64,000 bases of DNA from Triparma verrucosa. Lineage: Eukaryota > Sar > Bolidophyceae > Parmales > Triparmaceae. The notes beneath the pieces are model-generated. The model was not told the DNA's origin. It was given only the letters and a program-made list of their open reading frames with translations, and did not search any database. The DNA lies in NCBI GenBank assembly GCA_030267905.1, contig BRXX01000351.1, positions 1 through 64,000 on the forward strand. The letters run 5' to 3'. The translations under genes and the position numbers were made by a program. This document shows, one piece after another, positions 1 to 10,543 of this stretch (position 1 is its first letter; every line of letters begins with the position of its first letter).

Positions 1-652
1 GTACTCTTCTCCGTCGTCTTGTCCGGTTCAGCCATGCATAGTAAAAGGAACACCATTTGAATAACCCTAACTCTACACCAGCACACCAGCACACCAGCAC
101 ACCAACACAACAACATAATGATGTGGGGCGAAATCCGAGGCCTCCACAACTGTCGAGGGGATCTGATACAAAGGACCAATTGCACGAATAAATGGCGGTT
201 GGTTTGCGCGTAGGGGCCGCACATATTGAAAGCACTACAAAAACACATTCACACTCTCTACTCATGTGCGCTCACTCGAAAATTCTTCAAAAATCAATGA
301 CCATCCCATCACTTTTCTCAGGAGCACCAGGTCTTGGCTGGGTCACCTCTACATCTAAACCCGCTTTTTTGCAAATTTTGCACTACTGTAAGTTATAACG
401 TTGGGACTCCTTCTTGATCAGGGCATCAAGGCAAGTAAATGTGTTCGTTGCCGATTACGGAATGGTTTGCTGTTATATGCCAACGAACCCTCAGCGAACG
501 AACCCCTGCCCGGTAGAATTCATTTCCTTTCTAAAACTACCTTGTATATATTCAATGCCGCTTCTTCGGCTTCCTGGTAACTCAGCAGCCCGTTGAAGAA
601 CCCGTGTTGAGACTCATCACACGTGTGACATCGCCTATGGCCCCCAAATTCC
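1..652. other. Upstream stretch without a supported gene
   Basis: No convincing coding exon was found. An 8-bp tandem repeat (ACACCAGC, about four copies) lies near 75-106. Short open frames occur on both strands, but none has domain-like composition, good splice sites or continuity with neighbours. The last part probably holds the promoter and 5' UTR of the EGF/beta-helix gene that starts at 653. Confidence 0.5.
75..106. repeat. 8-bp tandem repeat (ACACCAGC)n
   Basis: About four consecutive copies of ACACCAGC, the last one diverged, in non-coding sequence upstream of the first gene. A simple microsatellite. Confidence 0.7.
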
Positions 653-2129
653 ATGACTTCTAACCTCAACCTCACCTGCCGCTTCCTCAGGTTGGGAAGA
701 ATGTTACTAAGGCTCCTGGTAACCGTCGTCGCCCTGTTTCCGACATTCGGGCGTGCGGCCACATGCATTGATGGTATGGCCGTCGACCCCCCTGACAACA
801 TTGATGGCGACGGAAACGAAATCTTCTACTGCCGCAACGGTGGGATAGCTGGGGGGACTCCTGGATCCTGCACATGCACCTCCTGCAACGTGGGCTTCGG
901 TGGTCTTCACTGTGAACAACCTGCATGCGTTGCGAGAGATGAGTCGGCCGATGCAGATGCAGGCGAAGTCTACTGCATGGGGGGGGGGACCGCAGCTGGA
1001 TTTCTTGGGCGTGTAGCTGCATAGACTGCGACCCGGGCTGGTTCGGTCCCAACTGTGCGTCAACAAGTAGCCCCACTCCAAGCCCTACAACCGGGCCCGT
1101 TTTGTTCACACCTAACACCTTTGAGGAGTTGTACAACAAGGTTAGTAGCAACGGTGGCAACTCCATCATGAAAGGGGGGGACATCGTTGAGTTGGCCACA
1201 GGAGAGTACAAGTGTTCCGACGCCGAGGGATATTTGTGCAAAAATGACGTTTTTGGGACCGCAACAGTCCTGTTCTTAGAAAATCTGCATGGTGCCATAA
1301 AATGCGAAATCGACGATGCCAGCTATTGTGTCTTGGACGGAGAGTCCGGTTGGACTCCGGAGTCCGGTTGGACGAAGAATAGGATCATGACTTTAGCATC
1401 AACTGCCGGGCTCAAGTTGACCATTTCGGCGATCACCTTCAAGGATGGGACGGCTGCTTATGGAGGAGGGATGTACATTTATGATGCAAATGTCAACGTG
1501 GACCTTAAATTCTGCCATTTCATCAACTGTAAAGCAGATGCTACCGCACCTATCAACAGCCTATCACCTCGTAATGGAGGGGGGGCGATTTACGTTGAAC
1601 ACAACTTGGTGACTGTCAATGTCTACGGTAGTATCTTCACTGGCAATACGGCAGACTCAGGACATGGGGGTGATGTTTTCAGGAACCCCTCCGAATATAA
1701 TTCGGAGGGGGCAACCGCGTATCCAGTTTTCACGTTCCACAATACCTGCCCATCTCCCTACTCCGCTATCTCCCCAGTTATGTTGGAGGAAGGCGTGGAC
1801 GTGTATAGTTATGAGGTATGCAAGAAACAACAAGAATTTTCAATCGCTTCGCTCGCTAATTCTATTGCTCGCTCGCTCAGGATCTCGATTATAACTTCGG
1901 TTATAAGGCCTCCTGGATATGTGCACCCACGAGGAGCCCAACGCTGAGTCCAACGCAGAGTCCAACGTCAAGCCCCACGACAAGCCCTACGGCGTCCCCG
2001 GTCGAAGACGAAGAAGTTCCAGCCGAGAGCGATTTGGACGGGGCTGGAGTTGCGGCGTTCAAGGCAAACGTATTCATCAGTCTCGTTGGCGCTGTCGCTG
2101 GCGCAGCAGCTGCCAACGCCTTTGCTTAA
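653..2129 (+). CDS. EGF-like / right-handed beta-helix cell-surface protein with a frame break
   Basis: Exons are 653-1815 and 1881-2129. A hydrophobic N-terminus (core MLLRLLVTVVALFP) looks like a signal peptide; initiation could be at 653 or 701. Two Cys-rich EGF-like modules follow, the second containing CSCIDCDPGWFGPNC. Next comes a long Gly/Asn-rich region typical of right-handed beta-helix (Pmp-type) repeats, including GGGMYIYD and GGGAIYVEH. The second exon encodes a Ser-Pro-Thr repeat stalk and ends in a hydrophobic Ala/Val segment, which suggests a membrane or GPI anchor. The frame of the first EGF module runs into a stop at 1022-1024, while the second module continues in another frame. 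The break lies near a 10-G run at 979-988, so it may be an indel, an assembly error or a pseudogene mutation. Family function is unknown; a surface or secreted role is inferred. Confidence 0.7.
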
Positions 2130-2378
2130 GGGGCTTCGACACTCCTTCAGTAGTATTTACTCATTTATTTATTTATTTATTTATTCCGGGTGAAGTGGAC
2201 AAGTAACGTATTAAACAGATTTAAGATTTTTAAAAGCCATGAAAGAAACACGCGGGGAAGGTGACCTGCAACTAAAAAAAACATAAAAAAGGGAAAGAGA
2301 GAGGGAAGGAGAGGGAGAAAAGTATCCTAAAAATTAAGTATTGCATTGAAGTTTTTAATAAGCATAGGTGTTATATTC

Positions 2379-2723
2379 TTATCGCCGCCGTCTTGACAAT
2401 AAATACCCCACTAAGGCTGCCATTCCCAACCCAGCGATAACTGAAACAGCGACTCCAGCAATATTCACTCCCCTTTCCTCCTTTCTCCTTTTCCCTTCCC
2501 TGCTTGCATTCTCTCCACCTGCTAGCCTCTTCATCTCGTCTTGCTTCGCACTATGATCTTCCTTCCTCCTCTTCCCCATCCCGGTGCCAATTGTCTTGAC
2601 TTTCCCTTTCCTCTGATCTAGCTTGGCAGACTGCTGTCCTGCAATCAAATCCTCCACATCCCTTGCTTCCTTCTGCGACGGCAAAAACAACAGTGACAGG
2701 GAATCAACCAGGGTGAGCAACAT
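2379..2723 (-). CDS. Small Lys/Arg-rich protein with C-terminal membrane segment
   Basis: Intact 114-codon frame starting at an ATG 29 bp downstream of the rlmN stop on the same strand. The middle is highly charged (Lys, Arg, Glu). The C-terminus has one hydrophobic segment (core VAVSVIAGLGMAALVGYLL) closed by four arginines, the layout of a tail-anchored protein. No family was recognised. The length, a proper ATG and a sensible membrane anchor favour a real gene, but it could also be a chance frame in the rlmN 3' region. Confidence 0.4.
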   Translation of the reverse strand: MLLTLVDSLSLLFLPSQKEARDVEDLIAGQQSAKLDQRKGKVKTIGTGMGKRRKEDHSAKQDEMKRLAGGENASREGKRRKEERGVNIAGVAVSVIAGLGMAALVGYLLSRRRR

Positions 2724-2752
2724 GTTACCTTTCTTCTTCTTCTACCTTCGCT

Positions 2753-4197
2753 TCACTTCACTTCGCTTCGCTCCTCAGTAACAAAATCCCCAAACAAAAT
2801 CCTCACCTTCTCCTCATCCTCCTTTTGCAACACCAGCTGCCCGCACGCTCCTGCGATGTCCTCTCCCATGGTCTTCCTAATAAAAACGTAAAGCCCGTAA
2901 CCCATGACAATCTTCTGGAACGCCTCGATGTGCTCCAGTGAGGGGCACTGGAACTTGTCCTTAACATCTGTCGTGTTGTAAGGGATGAGGTTGACGATGA
3001 TGTTCTTGCCCTCGCAAAGCTTTCCCAGTTGGTGGGCGCACTCAAACGTGGCGGTCGGTCCGTCGAGCATTGTGTACTGAATCATCGCCTTGCGGACCTT
3101 CTTCTTCTTGTTTGAAATTTCCCCGTCGGGGTTTGCTGCCGCACCAGCTCGCAGGGGTGTCTTCATGTGGTCGTCGAGGGCTTCGATGAGCCCTTCGATC
3201 TTGTAGGCTTTGGCTGCAGGAACTATTTGGCTTCTCATCTCCTGGTTGGGGGCGTGGAGCGAGAGTGCGAGGTTTACGAAGGGCATTTCCTCTGTGAGCT
3301 TTCTGATCTTTGGTGTCACTCCAACTGTTGAAACTGTCACGTGGCCAAAGGCCAAGCCGAACTGCTTCGTGTTCACCATGGCAGTGACAGCAGCCTTGAC
3401 GTTCTCAAAATTATTTAGCGGTTCTCCCATGCCCATGAAAACGATGTTCCTGATCTTCTTGACCCTGTCAGCATGAACTAGCTGCTCTAATATTTCGCCT
3501 GCCGACAAGTTCCCTATTATTCCCATCGTACCAGTGGCGCAGAAGGTGCAGCCCATCTTGCAGCCGACCTGTGACGATACGCACAGCGTTGTGCGTCCGG
3601 TCTCGTGTCTCATGATGACGGACTCGACCCTGTGGCCATCGTGCAGCTGAAATGAAAAGGGGGGGGGGTGAAAAGGGTGTTTAAAACGTGGAGGGTTATG
3701 GTTAGGTTTTGGTTACAAAAGATCCGTAGTCATCGACCTCACCTCCACCAGGAGCTTGGTCGTCGTCTCATTGGCACTCGTCTGGTTCAGAACCACTTTC
3801 GTGATGTGCGTTTTAAAGTTCGCCATCACAAGATCGATGAATTGTTGAGGGAAGCTGTGCCAGTCGAAGTCTTCCAGGTCTGTAGTATTGTGTATTGCAG
3901 AGGAGTGAAAGCGCGTGTTGGAGTTAGCGACGGTTTTCTACTACTAACGCACATGTTGACTGTTATCCTTTTCCGCCGCACGCCACTCCAAGCCCACTCC
4001 AAGCCCACTCCGAACATCATATCATACACAATACCAATATGCTACTCACCGGGATACCCTGCCTTGTGAAGTTTCCGCTGATACTCGTCGATGTGGTACT
4101 GCTTGGCCTCAAAGCCGGCCTCTTCGAATACCATTTTCATCTTCGGTAGATCGAGGGCAGAGTAGGGTGGAACGGGAGGTTTTCTCTTCGGGGCCAT
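2753..4197 (-). CDS. rlmN: RlmN-type radical SAM rRNA/tRNA adenine-C2 methyltransferase
   Basis: Exons (gene order) 4050-4197, 3743-3879 and 2753-3646 give 392 residues. RlmN enzymes methylate C2 of an adenine in 23S rRNA and some tRNAs by a radical-SAM, cysteine-relay mechanism. The Fe-S motif CKMGCTFC (C-x3-C-x2-C) is present, as are the GEPL motif (MGMGEPLNNFENV), the SAM-site region LALSLHAPN and the second catalytic cysteine in DIAGACGQL. The N-terminus (MAPKRKPPVPP) lacks a clear signal or transit peptide, so the compartment is uncertain. In eukaryotes this family is usually of bacterial or organellar origin. The last eight residues are encoded by GAGGAGCGAAGCGAAG-type sequence that also occurs in local introns. 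The gene is divergent from frataxin, with about 206 bp between the starts. Confidence 0.9.
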
Positions 4198-4403
4198 CGG
4201 ACTTTCACGGAAAAACCGGTTAAAAATGCTTATTTTACGATCCTACGAATATTCGAGTACGCAGTCTGAAGGGAAAAACGCTGCAGAAAGTCCAGTAAAT
4301 ACAGTTCTAAGGTGGACGTTCGATAGTTTCCTAAATAGCGCCAACAAAATTCAGCCCTTTCTCAGCCTTTTTGTCCAATTTTTACACTTCGCCCTCTCCC
4401 TTC

Positions 4404-5204
4404 ATGATAGCGCGATCAGTTATATGTGCCCTTCGGGCTCCTGCTAGATCAATCAAGCGCCAGAATCACTCGCTGGCTCTCGCAGCAAGCCCTTCATCTG
4501 TCCTTCCCCTGCATTTCCAAAGACGTTCCCCTGCGTTGCCCTCGCTAGCTATAGCTCGGCCTTCCCCCTCTCACTTGTTTTCTCAACGGTCCAGGTCAGG
4601 GGTTTGCCTCTACAGCGCCCTGGGCTTCTCTAATGACGGCGAGTTCCACGCGACGGTGGAGACTACTATGGAATACGTCCAGGACAATCTTATTGAGGAG
4701 ATTGATCACCGCTTTGGCGAGGAGATAGGTGAGGTGAAATCACCAGTAAAAGCGCCTCGCAAAAGCGCCTCGCACTCCAATCCTGCAATCCATCTCTCAA
4801 ACAATACCATCCTAATTTAACAGGTCTCGAGGCGGACTACTCCTCTGGCGTGTTGGAAGTCGCCGTTGGGGATAGGATGTGGGTGATAAATAAGCAGTCG
4901 CCCAACAAGCAGATATGGTGGTCGAGCCCGTTCTCCGGTCCGAAGCGTTTCGAGTGGAGCAGCAATTCCAACCCGATCACTGGGGAGGATGGCTCATGGA
5001 TGTGCACGAAGGAGGACGGCTTCGAGTTGGTTTCGAATCTGATCCGTGAGCTTGATGATGCAATTGAGGAGGAGGTGAGAATGATAGAATACCGCACACA
5101 AACATGGTCAACTCTCACACCACGCACGCATCCCTCCGTAGCTACAAGACGACAGAGACACCCTTCAAAAATTCAATTTGTGGAAAGGCGAAAGAGCATC
5201 ATAG
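4404..5204 (+). CDS. FXN: Frataxin, mitochondrial iron-sulfur assembly factor
   Basis: Exons 4404-4728, 4824-5074 and 5142-5204 give 212 residues. Frataxin binds the Fe-S assembly complex (cysteine desulfurase plus scaffold) in the mitochondrial matrix and stimulates sulfur transfer. The N-terminus (MIARSVICALRAPARS) is a basic amphipathic presequence. The core has the acidic helix (TTMEYVQDNLIEEID), the strand VLEVAVGDRMWVINKQ and the diagnostic NKQIWWSSPFSGPKRFEW surface. The final exon encodes a short C-terminal helix and an in-frame stop. The last intron (5075-5141) has GTGAGA and a CGTAG acceptor. Assignment rests on strong family motifs. Confidence 0.93.
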
Positions 5205-5359
5205 TCATAGTCAACCCTTATCAAAAATAACCATAAACATAAAATAGCCCCCTAGCCATTTATTTAGCAGATAAAACAACGCATTTTTCTTCCGCCAATT
5301 ATAACCAACAGCCATCCATAAAACCTCCCAATTACAAATTACCATAATTTTAGCCTAGC

Positions 5360-7509
5360 CTAGCCTTTCATACTATTGTTCAAAGCCGAGCAGCGCAGCT
5401 TCAAAATTGAAACGCAGTCATCAATGGCGAGCTTCGCCTCGAGGTCCTTCTTGTAGTCCTTGGTGACCTTCTTGACCTTGGGTCCGGAGAGGAAGCCGAG
5501 CTCGGTGATGGCGCCCTGCAGCTTTCCCGTTCTGACGTGGTAGCTCGCCCTGGCGAGCCTGCGACGAGCGAGAGACGAGTTGAGGAGAGAAGCGACGAGG
5601 TAAAATTAGAATTAGGTAGCAGTGTTAATCTTTGTCCTCGCCTCGCAGCGTCTCACCTGTCCTCATCGGTCAGGTCCTTGTCCTTCTTGTTCATGGCGAC
5701 CTTGTCGTCGACGGCGGACATGACGACGCTGTACAGCTGTCCCTGAACGAGCCCGACGAGGCCGTCGGAGCCGGGACCCTCCCCTATCAGCGCCATAGTG
5801 CGGCCCTGGTCCTTGACGTTCTTGCACCTCTCCTGCAGCTCGGAGAGGGTGGGGACGGCCCCTCCGGTCTTGAGGTTCTTCTCCACGTTCTTGAGAGCAG
5901 CCAGGATGACCTTGTCGTCTCCCGCAACCATTTTCAGGGTGTTGATATGGGCCTTGACGTCGGCGTCCCCTGCCTCGATGGAGCCGATGAGGCCCATGAC
6001 TCCTCCGACGATTCTGTGGACCTTCTCGGACTTTGCCTCGTACTGGCCGCCCTGGTTGACCTTGTTCTGGAGCTCCTGCAGGCGGCCCTGCAGCGCCGCC
6101 ATGGCATTGTTCCTCGCCTCGAGGTCGGCGGCGTAGGCCGCCTTGGACTTGGCCAGCTCCTCTCCGAGCTGCACCTCGAGCTCCGCGACATAAGTCTTGG
6201 ACCATCCGTCCCGTCTCTCAGCCCACTCCTTCTCGAAGGCCTCCCTCAGCTTGGCCATGTCCTCCTGCTTCGCTCGGAGGTTCTTGCGCTCGATGAGGTC
6301 CTCCTGTTCCCGGAGGTTCTTGGCGAGAAGCTGTTTGAGTTTGAGTGTTAAAGGAAGCGCGAGTGAGAATAAGTGGTGGTGATAGAAAAAGCATTCGCTT
6401 CTTCGCATCTCACCTCCTCGAACTTCAGACGCTGCTCCTGCATGAGGGAGGTGTATTTCTCCGCCGTGCTCTTCTCCGCCTGGCTCATGAACTCCTTCAG
6501 CCTCAGCGCCTCCCACTTGGTCCTCTCCTGCATCTCCGCGGCGAGCTGGACGATCCTGTAGCGGAGGGCGGGAGCGTCTAAGTTGTCCAAATCGGCGAGG
6601 ATGGTGTTGTCGAGTTCTTTCTTGAGTGCGGTTGAGACGATGCTGAAGGGGCAGTGGGAGTGGGGGAAGAGTTAGAGTTAGGTTTGTTTCAGCAGTACGG
6701 TTACTGGTCACTGGGCCGTTGTGCATTTGCGCTCACCTAAGCTCTTCGCTGGCCTCCTTGATGCTGTCCATTTTAATCTTGGTGGCTTTGGAAGCGATGG
6801 GGGCGAGGGAGGAACTGAGATCGGGAGTGGTCGTCGGGGCGGGGATGGGGGCAGGGGCAGGTTTCGGCTTGGGGGCGGGTTTCGGCTTGGGGGCAGGGGG
6901 CTTGGGAGCGGCGGCGGGTTTCGCCACTGGCTTGGAGGCTTCGGCTTTCTTCTCCTCGACCACCATCTTCTTCTCCTCCTTGACCTTCTTGGCCACCTCC
7001 TGAACCTTCTTCGTGATCTCCTCAGCCTTGTGTTCGGTTTTGACGGCTGGCGCCGGAGCAGAGACCTGCGAGGTGCGTGTGCGGCGTTAGCATTAGAGTT
7101 GTTGCCGCTGTTCTGTTGTGGCAACTTTTGTGCATATACAACAACATATACGTAAATCTAAGACACTCTTCCCCCCCCCTCTCACCTTTGCAACAGCCCC
7201 ATTCTTCTCCTCTCCTCCCATTCCGATCATTGCCTTAATTTGAGCGTTATCATTGACGAAGACCTCGTAGCCGACGTACCCGGCCCCTCCCAGGAGCGCC
7301 AGCCCGATGACAGGCCCGGCCCCGCCTCCGCCTCCCCCTCCTCCCCCTCCGCCTCCTCCCCCTCCCCCGCCCTCTACCTCCTTAACACCTTCACCTTTCT
7401 TTCCCGAGATTTGAGACTCGACCCTGCCAGCCCGCTTCTGCGCGCTAGTGGCGTTGAACCGAAGCTGGGGGGACCTTCGTACCGCTGTGCGAGCTAGATT
7501 GCGCAACAT
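5360..7509 (-). CDS. MIC60: MICOS subunit MIC60 / mitofilin
   Basis: Exons (gene order) 7186-7509, 6737-7065, 6414-6642, 5657-6330 and 5360-5558 give 584 residues. MIC60 sits in the mitochondrial inner membrane and organises crista junctions. It begins with a basic presequence (MLRNLARTAVRRSPQLRF), then a long polyglycine run, one transmembrane segment (VIGLALLGGAGYVGYEVF), Pro/Ala/Lys low-complexity sequence, a coiled coil (AKNLREQEDLIERKNLRAK region), and the conserved mitofilin domain ending in RASYHVRTGKLQGAI, a family hallmark. Intron 5559-5656 has the shared TCGTCGCTTC-type 3' end described in the findings. The polyglycine insertion just before the membrane segment is unusual. Confidence 0.9.
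5559..5656 (-). repeat. Intron with shared CTCGTCGC-type 3' end (MIC60 intron 4)
   Basis: In gene orientation it runs from GTGAGACGCTGC to CTCGCTCGTCGCAG. The 3' half repeats CTCGTCGCTTCTCTCC and CTCGTCTCTCGCTCGTC, matching the 3' ends of introns in unrelated genes across the window. Confidence 0.6.
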
Positions 7510-7880
7510 CTGGATTGAATCTGTAAAATTGACGCATGACGTTGGGGAAGACGCAGTGAGCAGAGAAGAGGCAGTAAGGGCGGCGTTTTTGGAGAGTAGG
7601 GTTAGTTAAATGAGGTTATCAGATGTAGTAGCGTGATGGGGAAGTTAATATCTACCCTAGCGACCACTTAAACAGGTGTAAATGTGAACAACGGGCAAAA
7701 GACAAATGCCCCCGAATGAAATCACAGCAAAGTTTGGATTTTACAAGCAACCAAAGCCTCCAGTGTGGGTGCCGCCGCACATGATGCACGGTATATAGGC
7801 ATATCAGCCCAGGTTGCACTTTGATAAGGCAGCAGCGACGTACATTAATATATTTTGGCCAAAAACCCCTAAAAAACCCT
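7510..7880. other. Divergent intergenic region MIC60 / GOT1-like
   Basis: No coding exon supported. It lies between two divergent starts (MIC60 at 7509 and the GOT1-like gene at 7881), so it presumably holds both promoters. A short minus-strand frame here has no recognisable features. Confidence 0.5.
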
Positions 7881-8900
7881 ATGATGCTCTCATTCCCAGT
7901 CAAAAAGCCGCCTTCCTTGCAACCGCTCCCTCCAGCCATGTCAGCGCCCGCCCTCCTCGTGCTGTCGATCGTCACCCTCGCTCACAATGTTAGAATAGTC
8001 GATTCACGGTCTCTACAATCACTTCCTCGATCGCCTTTGCATCGAAAACATCGGTCTTTCAGGCCTGTCCCTTACAGCAAGCATTGCGCCTTCAAACCGT
8101 CGGCAGCGCTGCTCAATATCAACAGGGGGGGGGCTGATAGTGAGTACGGCGACTACGGAGACGGGGATTACATGAGCGGTTACGGTAACGGTTACGATGA
8201 TGGTTACGAGGACGAGGTGAGTTGAGCGCTCACAGGACTCAAACAAGACAATCAAAACACAATGATGCATACTGACCCAACTCCCTGACAGCGACCCGTG
8301 AGCGGCGGCAGAGGCTTCAACGCTCCGAACATCCCAAATGTCGGCTCCATCCCTGGAATGTCCAAGCTCCAGGGCTACGCCAACCGGCAAGTGGGCTTCC
8401 TCCTGTGCGGAGCCGGGGCCGTCTTGACCCTGCTCGGCGTGGCCCTGTTCTTCGAGAAGAATCTGCTCCGCTTCGGGAACCTCATGTTCATAGCCGGAAT
8501 GCCCTTGATAATCGGGCCCGGGCGCACCGCGGGCTTTTTCCTGCAGCCCAAGAAGGCGCGCGCAACTTCCTGTCTCTTTGTGGGAATATTCCTCGTGTTC
8601 ATAGGCCGCCCCATGTTCGGGATGGCGCTGGAAGTGTTTGGCTTTTTGAATCTGTTCGGGAACCTCTTCCCCCTTGTCTTCATGATGGCCAAGAGGCTGC
8701 CCGTGGTCGGGGATTTGCTCAACGGAGGCGGCGGAGGAGGAGGAGGCAAGAAGAGAAAAGGTAAAGGGAGAAGGGACGACTCGTACGACTCGTACGATTC
8801 TTACGGCGGCGGAGATTCCTACGGCGGCGGAGATTCTTACGGCGACTGGCAAGACGACGGCGACAACTATAACGAAAATAATTACGGAAACACTTATTGA
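7881..8900 (+). CDS. GOT1/SFT2-like membrane protein with extended N-terminus
   Basis: Exons 7881-8216 and 8292-8900 give 314 residues. The second exon encodes a four-helix membrane domain of the GOT1/SFT2 vesicle-transport type: VGFLLCGAGAVLTLLGVALF, then LMFIAGMPLIIGPGRTAGFF, then a GIFLVFIGRP-containing segment. Known GOT1 proteins act in ER-Golgi transport. Unusually, exon 1 adds about 110 residues beginning with a hydrophobic segment (SAPALLVLSIVTLAHNV), then basic sequence with a CAFKPSAALL stretch, then Gly/Tyr/Asp-rich sequence. This resembles a bipartite plastid presequence but could be an unrelated extension. The C-terminus is a Ser/Tyr/Gly/Asp low-complexity tail. The stop lies 41 bp from the stop of the convergent Rossmann gene. 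Confidence 0.75.
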
Positions 8901-8941
8901 AAATAATAATAGCAGCTCGCAAATTTTATATAAACATATTA

Positions 8942-10158
8942 TTATCCCCTCGAAGCAAGCATCGACAGCACGTACTCCTGCCCAATAACCCATGATTTGG
9001 ACGAGACGGTTGGTTTGAGCATGTTCGTCTTGGTTTTGTAGCTGCGACCGCCGAGGAGTGAGGAATGAGTATTAGAATAGCGTAGAGAAGAATTGTTATC
9101 GTTCGCTGTGAGTGTTGTCATTTTCTCACCTGGGGCAAAGCTCGCCAGTGTCCAAGACTTCCAGTACCCGGCTTTCGTTTGGGTCGCAAGACAAAATAGT
9201 GGCGACCACGAATACGGCGAGGTCTTCGACGTTCATGTCTCGCGACTCGCTGCTTAACCCTTTAACGCCCTCCTCCTCCTCCTTTCCATCCGAATTCAAG
9301 TTACCCTCCCTGCATACGAGAAGGTTGCGCACCCCCTTTTCGTAGGTCCAGCTCGGATCGGACACGAAAGTATCAGCCAGTGGCTTGATGAAAGTGAATT
9401 TCACCCCGAACTTCTCCCCCCCTTTGAGGTCCTTAATGGCCCTGTCATCCTTTTCGCTGTCGCCTGTGCCGACTACGACCAAGTGCTTCCCCTGCGACGA
9501 GCAGCGAGCGAGAAGATTGGGTTAGATACTTCAGCCATTGACCCCACTGGGGCCACCGAAGAGCAACTCAGTGCCTCACCTCCGGCTCACAACCCATCAT
9601 TACGTTCCTTAATATTTCCTCACTCACGCTCGCATCCGCGACTTCTTCCCTCACCACTCCGGCCTGGAATAGGGCCTCGACCGTCATGTCGTTCGGGCCC
9701 TTGCCGTACGTGTTCGCGGTAACCCGGGACTGGGTCAGGTGAAACTCGCTCGCGCACACGACGTAATCGAAGCTCAAAACCCTGCGACGAACACTTTCAG
9801 AGTCCAGCAGGTTCGTCAGGGCGATCTTGTCCTCGGTGGCGACCGCCAGCTTGAAGGAACTGCCCAGCTTCTTGTTCAGCAGCCCGCTGCCGAACGCGGT
9901 GGCGGTTATTCCGCGGGGGGAGATATTCGCCGAGATTCCAGTCTCGAACAATCCAGAGGCGCGCTGCAAGAGACCAAAAATATTCGAGCCAAGATCTCCT
10001 CCGGGGCCTATAACAGCCACGCGGTTTCTCTCGCGAGGTACCCGCATCGTCCCAAGCGGTTTTGGGGGTCGGTAGTCTGCAGGAACTAGAAGAGGAGACG
10101 AAGATGAAAGGGGAGATACTAGGGGTAAAAGGAGGGCGACCAAAAGGAGTACCATCAT
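8942..10158 (-). CDS. Secreted or organelle-targeted Rossmann-fold protein
   Basis: Exons (gene order) 9580-10158, 9130-9491 and 8942-9041 give 346 residues. I start at the ATG at 10158 because the longer upstream frame opens only with GTG. The N-terminus is a strong signal peptide (MMVLLLVALLLPLVSPL). A dinucleotide-binding motif follows (RVAVIGPGGDLGSNIFGLL), then a strand/helix pattern containing FDYVVCASEFHL and HLVVVGTGDSEKD. This suggests an NAD(P)-binding protein, perhaps of the NmrA/epimerase type, but the exact family is not clear. Both introns end in the GTCGCAG type shared by many genes here. Confidence 0.65.
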
Positions 10159-10543
10159 GCCCGTGCTACCCGTTGTCACGAGCGTTGTCACGAGCGATGT
10201 CACTCTCTACGCTTTCTGGAGCTGCTCCTCCAGCTGCTCCTCCTCTTCGGTTTTCCTTCTCTTTCGTTCCCTAACTCGTTCAATGTAGCAATTGAGCTGT
10301 GCGAAGCCTGCCAGTACAAGGAGGTCGAGGCGAGGTGTTTAGGTTAGATTTAAAAAAAACCTCTCTAGTCGCGGAACCAGACTCAGAATATGCCCGATGA
10401 CGTACAATATATAGAGGCGATTATAGATATTATTATTACGAGAATCCAGAGCATGCCGCGAGGAGCCTTTCCCGTTTCCAGAAGTAAGTTTCACTTAGCC
10501 CACCACAGAAGAAGACGCAAAATTAACTGATATTCGAACGAAT
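10159..10543. other. Divergent intergenic region
   Basis: No gene supported. It separates the Rossmann-fold gene (minus) from the NiCoT transporter gene (plus) and probably contains both promoters. A TATATA-containing stretch lies near 10408-10430. Confidence 0.45.

Noticed and set aside
520..801. Minus-strand 93-codon frame ending in a plausible helix (YQEAEEAALNIYKVVLERK)
   Set aside because: It overlaps the signal-peptide exon of the EGF/beta-helix gene, has no upstream exon that would not overlap that gene, and no recognised domain.
5663..6205. Long alternative frames under the MIC60 exons
   Set aside because: Arg/Gly-rich shadow translations of GC-rich coding sequence; the MIC60 frame has clear family motifs and correct splice sites.
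8019..8993. 324-codon minus-strand frame opposite the GOT1-like gene
   Set aside because: Antisense shadow with no domain, overlapping both exons and the intron of a recognised gene.
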